From Bacteroidota bacterium (GTDB lineage Bacteria > Bacteroidota > Bacteroidia > Bacteroidales > UBA1715): a stretch of DNA of 5,458 bases. Both the position numbers and the translations under genes were made by a program. Numbering within the stretch: the stretch's first letter is position 1; each line of letters begins with the position of its first letter. The notes below the pieces were generated by a model. It made no database searches. It was not told the origin of the DNA and saw only the letters and a program-made list of their open reading frames with translations. The DNA is taken from assembly GCA_029266015.1 (NCBI GenBank), contig JAJUFK010000172.1:1-5458 (forward strand), in the 5' to 3' direction. This document shows positions 1 to 5,458 of the stretch, in pieces.

Positions 1-827
1 ATAGCATCTGTATCTTTATAGCCGATGGTTTTGCTGCTCCATCGTATTCTTTGTTGTATAAATTCAGAGGCAGATTTAGGTGCTTTTGTAGTAATTGTGG
101 CAGCATTATGTTTTATAAAATATATATCGTTGGGGTATATTTGTTTGGCTGTATGTAATAAAAACACATCGTCGCCCGATGAATATCGGGTATTTGTATT
201 ATAATATGAGGTAAATAATTCGCGTGAAATGCACATATTTGCAGCATTGCAACTAAAAGCCCTTTTTGCAAGTGCTAACCCACCTTGTACTCCAACTATT
301 GCTAAAAAATCTAAAGTAAAAAATGATTGTAATAGAGAGAGGGGGGTATCATGCGTTACATTTCCAAAATAAAAATGGCCTTTAAATTTTTGTGCATATG
401 CCATATATGTTTCAACCCACGTAGGTGGAATTGAGCAATCGGCATCGGTAAATAACATATATTCACCGGTAGCATATTGTAATATATATTGTATTGTTTG
501 TTTTTTTCCTTCAATATAATCGGGCATGCTATATATGTGTATGTTCGAATTATTTTGGGCAAATGTTTGTACTATGTTGTAAGTATTATCAGTTGAATGG
601 TCATCGCCGATTATTATTTGAATATTCTTGTGTGGATATGTTTGATGCAGTAAATCAGAAATAGTTTGAGCAATAGTCTGTTCTTCGTTGCGTGCGGCTA
701 TAATTATGGAGCAAATTGTTTGTGAGTGTTGTAACTGTATGTGCGTTACCGATTTTTGCCAGTAATACAATGCATACAATACTACAAATGCATACAATAT
801 TACAATACATGAAAAAAGTAAAAACAT
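1..827 (-). CDS. Membrane-anchored family 2 glycosyltransferase, C-terminus cut off by the window edge
   Basis: This reading frame stays open from an ATG at 827 down to the left edge, giving 275 residues with no stop. It probably transfers a sugar from a nucleotide-sugar donor to a lipid or glycan acceptor at the inner face of the cytoplasmic membrane. Residues 1-22 are one hydrophobic segment. The GT-A fold then follows in order: SIIIAARNEE (40-49), the nucleotide-binding IIGDDHSTDNT (72-82), the metal-binding TDAD (127-130), SSGDD (216-220) at the usual place of the catalytic acidic residue, and QRIRW (259-263), the Q/RxxRW motif of processive-type and membrane GT2 enzymes. Relatives normally continue with C-terminal membrane segments, which lie outside this window. 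The ATG at 827 was chosen because it sits directly before the membrane segment and an in-frame stop lies at 903-905. There is no Shine-Dalgarno sequence. It is divergent from the transporter gene. Donor and acceptor cannot be told; ceramide-glucosyltransferase-like or carotenoid glycosyltransferase-like enzymes share this architecture. Confidence 0.93.
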   Translation of the reverse strand, partial: MFLLFSCIVILYAFVVLYALYYWQKSVTHIQLQHSQTICSIIIAARNEEQTIAQTISDLLHQTYPHKNIQIIIGDDHSTDNTYNIVQTFAQNNSNIHIYSMPDYIEGKKQTIQYILQYATGEYMLFTDADCSIPPTWVETYMAYAQKFKGHFYFGNVTHDTPLSLLQSFFTLDFLAIVGVQGGLALAKRAFSCNAANMCISRELFTSYYNTNTRYSSGDDVFLLHTAKQIYPNDIYFIKHNAATITTKAPKSASEFIQQRIRWSSKTIGYKDTDA

Positions 828-842
828 AAAAAGATTTTTGCA

Positions 843-875
843 TAAAAATACATGTTTTTTTGATGTAACTCCAAA
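843..875 (-). promoter_or_regulatory. Possible Bacteroidota-type promoter for the glycosyltransferase
   Basis: Read on the minus strand, TTTG (875-872) is followed after 21 bases by TATTTTTA (850-843). This matches the Bacteroidota -33 TTTG / -7 TAnnTTTG pattern except for the last base. Transcription would start only about ten bases before the ATG at 827. In sequence this rich in A and T such near-matches arise easily, so the call is weak. Confidence 0.27.
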
Positions 876-890
876 AAAGTAGTAATTTAG
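859..890 (+). promoter_or_regulatory. Possible Bacteroidota-type promoter for the transporter operon
   Basis: TTTG at 859-862 is followed after 20 bases by TAATTTAG at 883-890, one mismatch from the Bacteroidota -7 consensus TAnnTTTG. It lies 20 bases before the ATG at 911, and a promoter is expected here because the neighbouring gene is divergent. It would drive all three plus-strand genes. The -33 element lies close to the one proposed for the opposite strand, so the two promoters would face away from each other within 83 bases. The element is inferred by eye. Confidence 0.33.
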
Positions 891-910
891 CCACCCAAAT
901 ACTTAAAAAT

Positions 911-3298
911 ATGTGGGTAGCTATAGCTCGTATCATTTTACGATATAGAATTGCAATTTTAATTGGTCTTTCTATTCTTACAGCAGCAATGTTTTTTCAA
1001 GCTCGTAAAGTACATTTGTCGTACGAGTACGCATCGCTTTTACCAAAGTCAGATAGTGCGTTTATAGAATACACACAGTTTAAGAAAATTTTTGGTGAAG
1101 ATGCAAATATTTTAATTATAGGTCTGCAAGATACTCATTTGTTTGAATTAGAAAAATTCAATAAATTTTTGAATATATGTAAAGACGTTGATTCATTACC
1201 GGGAGTTGATGGCCTTATTTCACTGGGGCAAGCTGTAAAAATTGAAGGTTCTTCTGTTGTTCGGTACTTTGATACATTGCCTCAAACACAGCACCAACTT
1301 GATTCTATTTCGCGTGAACTTATACAACAAAAATTATATCAAGGTTTTTTATTTAATGATACATCTCATGTATATTTAATAGCGTTAACAATAAATAAAA
1401 AAGTTCTTGACAGTCCTGCACGAGAATCTTTAATTCAAAATATTGAAGATACGTTTAATTCTTTTGCTCATCAGAATTATGATAAGGTTTTTTATACCGG
1501 ATTGCCATATATTCGTACCAAAATATCATTAAAGCTCCGCAGTGAGCTTACTATGTTTATTTTGTTTGCTGCATTGGTGTGTGCATTAATTTTGTTTGTG
1601 TTTTTCCGTTCTTTCAAAATTGTGGCATTTTCAATGCTGGTAGTAGGTGTTGGGGTAATATGGGTAATGGGATGGATGGGGATTTTTGGGTATGATATTA
1701 CAATACTCAATGCTTTGTTGCCACCTCTTATTATAGTTATAGCTGTTCCTAATTGTGTGTTTTTCTTAAATAAATATCATCAAGAATATGCCATTCATGG
1801 TAATAAAATTAAAGCATTACAACGAGTTGTGCGAAAAATAGGTAATGCAATTTTTTTATCAAACCTTACAACAGCTGCCGGGTTTGCTACATTTGTAATT
1901 ACCGACAGTGAATTGTTGCAACAGTTTGGAACAATAGCATTTATTGGAATTATTTGTGTGTTTATTTTTTCATTAACATTAATCCCAATTATATTTAGTT
2001 TTGTTTCTCCTCCTAATCAGCGTAATTTAAAACATTTAGAAAATAAATTTTTACAAAAAGTTATTGCATCAATTTCTCATTTAGTTGCTCATAAGCGTAA
2101 TTATATTTATGGAGGAGCAATTACTATTTTTATTGTGGCAATTATTGGAATTTCTCAAATTATCAGTACCGGATATATGGTTGATGATTTGCCGCATGAT
2201 GATCCTATTTTAACTGATTTACAATTTGTTGAGAAACATTTTAACGGAGTATTGCCAATAGAAATAGTTATAGAATCCAATGAAAAGATAAATCTTATTC
2301 GTGATAAAGGCTTTTTGTATAAAATGGAAGCGTTACACGATACATTACTTAATTATACCGAAGTCTCAAAACCCCTTTCAATAGTTGAGTTTATTAAGTT
2401 TGCATGGCAAGCTCACAATGGCGGAAATCCAGAATACTACACCTTGCATAATAGTGGCGACATATTCTTTCAAAATAAAATGAAACGAATAGTGCGAGGA
2501 CAAAATAGTGCACATTTGCAATATCCACTTATTGATTCTACAGGTAAAAAAATTCGATTAAAGTGTAATGTAAAAGATATTGGAACAAAAAAAATGCAAG
2601 AATTAGAAACAAATTTGAAAGCTGATTTAGATTCAATTTTTCCAAAATCTGAATACAAAACTCAAATTACCGGTTCAAGTATTGTGTTTTTTAAAGGTAC
2701 AAAATATTTAGTAAGCAGTTTATTCTCGAGTGTTGCTTTGGCTATAGTACTCATCACATTTTTTATGGCGTGGTTGTTCCGTTCCAAACGTATGGTTATG
2801 ATTTCATTACTGCCAAATATTCTTCCGCAATTGTTTACTGCCGCACTTATGGGATATTTAGGAATTCCTATTAAACCATCTACGATTCTTGTGTTTAGTA
2901 TAGCATTTGGTATATCGGTAGATGATACTATTCATTTTCTTGCAAAATATCGTCAAGAATTAACTCATACCAATTGGAATATTGGAAAATCTGTTATGAT
3001 AGCCTTACGAGAAACAGGGTCAAGTATGATTTATACATCGGTTGTATTATTTTTTGGATTTGGAATTTTTACATTTTCTCAGTTTGGAGGAACAGTGGCT
3101 TTAGGAGCTTTAGTTTCTGTTACTCTGCTTATGGCAATGTTTTCAAATGTAATCTTACTGCCGGCCTTGTTATTAACATTGGAAAAAGCTATTACCAATC
3201 GTCATTTCAAAGAACCATTATTACATATATATAACGAAGAAGAAGATATAGATATAGAAGAACTCAAAATAATTTCTAAGTATACGAATGAAATCTAA
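911..3298 (+). CDS. MMPL/RND-superfamily transporter, 12 predicted membrane segments
   Basis: This 795-residue inner-membrane protein belongs to the RND superfamily, MMPL type, whose members move lipids or hydrophobic compounds across or out of the membrane using the proton gradient. The layout is the duplicated RND plan: TM1 (about 13-31), a large extracytoplasmic loop (32-211), TM2-TM6 (212-232, 237-259, 266-287, 313-332, 339-365), TM7 (398-418), a second loop (419-600), then TM8-TM12 (601-623, 628-650, 657-679, 703-722, 727-757). TM10 carries FGISVDDTIHFLAKYRQE (666-683), with D671/D672 at the place of the proton-relay acidic residues. The matching place in TM4 reads IAVPNCVFFLNKYHQE (277-292) and has no acidic residue. 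The tail (776-785) is strongly acidic. An in-frame stop at 866-868 with no start codon after it fixes the ATG at 911. The length fits compact MMPL proteins. The stop overlaps the start of the next gene. The substrate is unknown; a lipid or isoprenoid-derived molecule is suggested only by the co-transcribed prenyl synthase. Confidence 0.93.
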   Translation: MWVAIARIILRYRIAILIGLSILTAAMFFQARKVHLSYEYASLLPKSDSAFIEYTQFKKIFGEDANILIIGLQDTHLFELEKFNKFLNICKDVDSLPGVDGLISLGQAVKIEGSSVVRYFDTLPQTQHQLDSISRELIQQKLYQGFLFNDTSHVYLIALTINKKVLDSPARESLIQNIEDTFNSFAHQNYDKVFYTGLPYIRTKISLKLRSELTMFILFAALVCALILFVFFRSFKIVAFSMLVVGVGVIWVMGWMGIFGYDITILNALLPPLIIVIAVPNCVFFLNKYHQEYAIHGNKIKALQRVVRKIGNAIFLSNLTTAAGFATFVITDSELLQQFGTIAFIGIICVFIFSLTLIPIIFSFVSPPNQRNLKHLENKFLQKVIASISHLVAHKRNYIYGGAITIFIVAIIGISQIISTGYMVDDLPHDDPILTDLQFVEKHFNGVLPIEIVIESNEKINLIRDKGFLYKMEALHDTLLNYTEVSKPLSIVEFIKFAWQAHNGGNPEYYTLHNSGDIFFQNKMKRIVRGQNSAHLQYPLIDSTGKKIRLKCNVKDIGTKKMQELETNLKADLDSIFPKSEYKTQITGSSIVFFKGTKYLVSSLFSSVALAIVLITFFMAWLFRSKRMVMISLLPNILPQLFTAALMGYLGIPIKPSTILVFSIAFGISVDDTIHFLAKYRQELTHTNWNIGKSVMIALRETGSSMIYTSVVLFFGFGIFTFSQFGGTVALGALVSVTLLMAMFSNVILLPALLLTLEKAITNRHFKEPLLHIYNEEEDIDIEELKIISKYTNEI

Positions 3299-4241
3299 AA
3301 TTAAAATTCTTGTTACCGGAGGTGCCGGATTTATTGGAAGTTCTTTGATTGAAAGACTTTTGAAAAATTCACAATATTATATAGTTGCTGTTGATGATTT
3401 ATCAACCGGTGACATAAAAAAAATACCGCAAGCTTCTGCCGATGTGCTTAAATTTATTCGTTGCAATGTGAATGATTATGAAAGTATTTCAGCTGTAATG
3501 CATTCTTATAAGTTTGACTATGTGTTTCATTATGCAGCTATGGTTGGGGTATTAAGAACACAACAAAATCCTTTGAAAGTTTTTCAAGATATTGATGGAA
3601 TTCGTCATATTTGTAAATTAGCAGTAAATACGGGTGTTAAGCGAGTGTTTTTTTCATCATCATCTGAAATATACGGCGAACCTGTTGAAATTCCTCAACA
3701 CGTATATACCACTCCTCTTAATTCACGTGTACCATATGCAATAGTAAAAAATGTGGGTGAAGCTTATTTACGTTCATATAATCAAGAATTTGGATTGGAG
3801 TATTCAATTTTCAGATTTTTTAATACCTATGGGCCCAAACAAAGCAAGGACTTTGTGATGAGTAAATTTTTGATAAAAGCTCTCAAAAATCAAGATATTG
3901 AATTATATGGCGATGGTCTTCAAACTCGTACATTTTGTTATGTGCAAGATAATGTTGATGCCTGTGTGAATGCTTTTGAAAAAAATCTTTTGATAAATGA
4001 TGTTGCTAATATTGGGGGGAATAAAGAAATTACTATTAAAGAATTAGCAGAAATTATAGTTTCAAAAACAAATTCAAAATCAAGAATAGTACATGTACCA
4101 CCTCTTAAAGATGGTGATATGCTTCGTCGTTGTCCTGATAATACATATATGCGAGAGCATTTACTAACGCGTCCTCTTACTACGCTCGAAGATGGTATAA
4201 CAAAATTATTGGAAATAGGCTTATTTGATTTAAAACGGTAA
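3288..4241 (+). CDS. NAD-dependent epimerase/dehydratase family protein (extended SDR, UDP-glucuronate decarboxylase/GalE-like)
   Basis: This cytoplasmic enzyme of 317 residues acts on a nucleotide sugar. Its N-terminal Rossmann fold has the NAD-binding TGGAGFIG (10-17) and VDDLSTG (35-41), where an acidic residue binds the adenosine ribose and favours NAD over NADP. HYAA (81-84) follows. The catalytic residues are in SSSSEIYG (123-130) and the YxxxK of Y150-AIV-K154. Substrate-side motifs are RFFNTYGP (176-183) and GDGLQTRTFCYVQD (208-221). LRRCPD (279-284) resembles the RRxPD element of UDP-glucuronate decarboxylases and related 4-epimerases. E127 plus this arginine pair point toward the decarboxylase-like branch, while VGVLR after HYAA is more GalE-like, so the exact reaction (4-epimerisation, decarboxylation or dehydration) is open. 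The TDE signature of RmlB-type dTDP-glucose 4,6-dehydratases is absent. The ATG at 3288 overlaps the transporter gene by 11 bases and the next gene starts two bases after the stop, so translational coupling in one operon is likely. Confidence 0.94.
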   Translation: MKSKIKILVTGGAGFIGSSLIERLLKNSQYYIVAVDDLSTGDIKKIPQASADVLKFIRCNVNDYESISAVMHSYKFDYVFHYAAMVGVLRTQQNPLKVFQDIDGIRHICKLAVNTGVKRVFFSSSSEIYGEPVEIPQHVYTTPLNSRVPYAIVKNVGEAYLRSYNQEFGLEYSIFRFFNTYGPKQSKDFVMSKFLIKALKNQDIELYGDGLQTRTFCYVQDNVDACVNAFEKNLLINDVANIGGNKEITIKELAEIIVSKTNSKSRIVHVPPLKDGDMLRRCPDNTYMREHLLTRPLTTLEDGITKLLEIGLFDLKR

Positions 4242-4243
4242 TT

Positions 4244-5233
4244 ATGCAGAGTGTAGCTCCATTTCAAGAAATTATAAATACAGAAATTCATCGAAGGCTT
4301 GCTTTGCCTCAATTTCAAGAACCCAAGGGATTATATGCTCCTTGTGAATATATATTGAAAAATGGAGGCAAACGTGTGCGAGCATCGTTGGTGCTTATGG
4401 CTGCAAAAATGTTTTGCCACGATTATCACAAAGCGTTACCGGTTGCACTTGCTTTTGAAACATTTCATAATTTTACGCTTATTCATGATGATATTATGGA
4501 TAATGCTGATGTAAGAAGAGGGCAGCCTACAGTACATGTAAAATGGAATACTAATACGGCCATATTATCGGGCGATGCTGTAATGATTATGGCGTATAGT
4601 TTTTTTGAAGATGCTAAAGATTTTGTGCCTTCATTATTTTCGTTACTCAACAAAACTGCGTTGGAAGTGTGTGAAGGACAACAATACGATATTGATTTGG
4701 AATTGGCTGATTTGCATGAAAAGTGGGTTTCCGAAGATGTGTATTTAACTATGATAAAACTCAAAACATCGGTTCTTATAGCTGCATGTTTAAAGGCGGG
4801 TGCAATAATTGGAGGAGCAAATTCTCACGATGCTGAATTACTATATCAATTTGGAATTAATGTTGGTATTGCTTTTCAACTCCAAGACGATTTACTTGAT
4901 ACCTATGGAAATTATGAAACTTTTGGAAAAAAAATAGGTGGTGATATAGCGGTAAATAAAAAAACCTATTTAGTAATTAAAACATTAGAATTACTTGATA
5001 GTAAATCAAAACAAGAATTCTGTTCACTTTATTCTAGTTCATATTCATATCAAGATAAATATGAGAAAGTTCTTTCAATTTTTGATTCATTGAATATAAA
5101 ACAAATTACTCAACAGAAGGTAGATTCTTACTTTAAACAAGCTCAAGAATGTTTAGAATTATTACATATAGATACTGCATTAAAAGCAAATCTGTATGAA
5201 TTTATGAATGATTTACAAAATAGAGCTTACTAA
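4244..5233 (+). CDS. Polyprenyl synthetase (trans-isoprenyl diphosphate synthase), probably short chain (FPP/GGPP)
   Basis: This soluble all-alpha enzyme condenses isopentenyl diphosphate with an allylic diphosphate to build a linear isoprenoid diphosphate for quinones, carotenoids, hopanoids or lipid carriers. At 329 residues it has the normal length. All conserved regions are present: GGKRVR (41-46), the first aspartate-rich motif DDIMD (82-86), the arginine pair 91-92, KT (174-175), FQLQDDLLD (211-219) with the second aspartate-rich motif at 215-219, and GGD (232-234) followed by lysines at 239-240. The fifth residue before the first aspartate-rich motif is F77. A large aromatic there is known to limit chain length, as in FPP and archaeal-type GGPP synthases; long-chain enzymes usually have a small residue. 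FPP or GGPP is therefore the likely product, though the call between them is uncertain. It is the last gene of the operon, two bases after the SDR gene, with no clear Shine-Dalgarno sequence. The second stop TAA (5238-5240) lies close behind. Confidence 0.96.
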   Translation: MQSVAPFQEIINTEIHRRLALPQFQEPKGLYAPCEYILKNGGKRVRASLVLMAAKMFCHDYHKALPVALAFETFHNFTLIHDDIMDNADVRRGQPTVHVKWNTNTAILSGDAVMIMAYSFFEDAKDFVPSLFSLLNKTALEVCEGQQYDIDLELADLHEKWVSEDVYLTMIKLKTSVLIAACLKAGAIIGGANSHDAELLYQFGINVGIAFQLQDDLLDTYGNYETFGKKIGGDIAVNKKTYLVIKTLELLDSKSKQEFCSLYSSSYSYQDKYEKVLSIFDSLNIKQITQQKVDSYFKQAQECLELLHIDTALKANLYEFMNDLQNRAY

Positions 5234-5247
5234 TTGTTAAGATATAG

Positions 5248-5282
5248 CATAAGAAAATATTTGTTTACCGTTTTCTTTTATG
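5248..5282 (+). terminator. Weak AT-rich hairpin after the operon, possible terminator
   Basis: CATAAGAAAA (5248-5257) can pair with TTTTC (5271-5275) and TTATG (5278-5282), with two T residues bulged out and a 13-base loop. It lies 14 bases after the prenyl synthase stop, where a terminator would be expected. The stem has only two G-C pairs and no clean T-run follows it, so it is not a convincing intrinsic terminator. Confidence 0.2.
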
Positions 5283-5363
5283 TAAAGTATAATATAAATC
5301 TAATTAAGAAATTTTGTGATAGTATTCAATTAAACATTATACATAGATTTGGTTATTTGTCTA

Positions 5364-5380
5364 ATCTATTAATAATAGAT
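5364..5380. repeat. Perfect inverted repeat ATCTATT-AAT-AATAGAT
   Basis: Two 7-base arms (5364-5370 and 5374-5380) are exact reverse complements around a 3-base centre. The palindrome lies 54 bases before the candidate -7 element at 5435, a distance that would allow it to be a binding site for a dimeric regulator. Such AT-only-rich palindromes also occur by chance in this base composition, so a function is not shown. Confidence 0.45.
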
Positions 5381-5412
5381 AGTTATTGTTAATATTTTAT
5401 ATATATCTTATC

Positions 5413-5442
5413 TTAATAGAAATATCTTTTTTGTTACTTTTG
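5413..5442 (+). promoter_or_regulatory. Bacteroidota-type promoter for a gene to the right of the window
   Basis: TACTTTTG at 5435-5442 matches the Bacteroidota -7 consensus TAnnTTTG exactly. The -33 element is poor: only TTA at 5413-5415, 19 bases upstream, resembles TTG. After it comes an A-rich leader (5445-5458) with no start codon inside the window. The exact -7 match and its place in an intergenic region support the call; the gene it would drive is not visible. Confidence 0.5.
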
Positions 5443-5458
5443 TCAAAAAAATTAAAAT

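Larger units (their letters stand above)
5234..5458. other. Non-coding, very AT-rich intergenic region
   Basis: I see no coding frame, tRNA-like cloverleaf or long repeat in these 225 bases. They contain the weak hairpin just after the operon, a perfect 17-base palindrome (5364-5380) and a promoter candidate near the right edge. The most likely role is the boundary between this operon and a rightward gene outside the window. Confidence 0.6.

Noticed and set aside
335..346. (GA)3 followed by six G residues inside the glycosyltransferase gene, a possible phase-variation tract
   Set aside because: The frame is intact, and six G residues are shorter than tracts normally associated with slipped-strand switching. 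It is only notable because G-runs are rare in this AT-rich sequence.
356..562. Open frame on the minus strand, 68 codons
   Set aside because: It lies in another frame inside the glycosyltransferase gene, whose own frame carries all the family motifs. It is a shadow.
655..936. Open frame on the minus strand, 93 codons, crossing the divergent intergenic region
   Set aside because: It overlaps the glycosyltransferase N-terminus and the start of the transporter gene in a different frame and resembles no family. Its hydrophobic stretch reflects AT-rich codons.
2974..3234. Plus-strand open frame of 86 codons inside the transporter gene
   Set aside because: It is fully contained in the TM10-TM12 coding region in another frame, with no start signal or recognisable product.
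4927..4934. Run of eight A residues in the prenyl synthase gene, a possible slippage site
   Set aside because: It encodes the normal GKKIGGD region in frame and motifs on both sides are in the same frame. Runs of this length are common in AT-rich genomes, and no alternative product is apparent.
1..5458. Search for CRISPR arrays, insertion sequences, tRNA/rRNA genes and riboswitches
   Set aside because: No spaced direct repeats, transposase motifs, terminal repeats or recognisable structured RNA were seen by eye on either strand.

Overview
This window most likely comes from an AT-rich member of the Bacteroidota. None of the four genes has a clear Shine-Dalgarno sequence. An exact TAnnTTTG-type -7 element lies near the right edge. 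The four proteins resemble families I recognise from that phylum, but the assignment rests on motif recognition, not on a search.

Layout. Positions 1-827 (minus strand) hold the N-terminal 275 residues of a membrane-anchored family 2 glycosyltransferase whose C-terminus lies beyond the left edge. A short divergent intergenic region (828-910) separates it from three tightly packed plus-strand genes: a 795-residue MMPL/RND-superfamily membrane protein (911-3298), an extended-SDR nucleotide-sugar enzyme of the epimerase/decarboxylase type (3288-4241, overlapping its predecessor by 11 bases), and a trans-isoprenyl diphosphate synthase (4244-5233, two bases after the previous stop). The last 225 bases (5234-5458) are non-coding and very AT-rich. 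They contain a weak hairpin after the operon, a 17-base palindrome, and a good promoter candidate pointing out of the window to the right.

How the genes may work together. The three plus-strand genes look like one transcription unit. Together with the divergent glycosyltransferase they join isoprenoid precursor supply, nucleotide-sugar conversion, sugar transfer at the membrane and an MMPL-type transporter, the family that includes hopanoid and mycolate-lipid exporters. An envelope (glyco)lipid or polyisoprenoid-linked glycan made and exported by this set is a reasonable hypothesis, but nothing in the window identifies the product. The individual genes belong to known families. I found no mobile element, CRISPR array, RNA gene or clearly new system; the gene grouping and the asymmetric active site of the transporter are the points most worth a second look.
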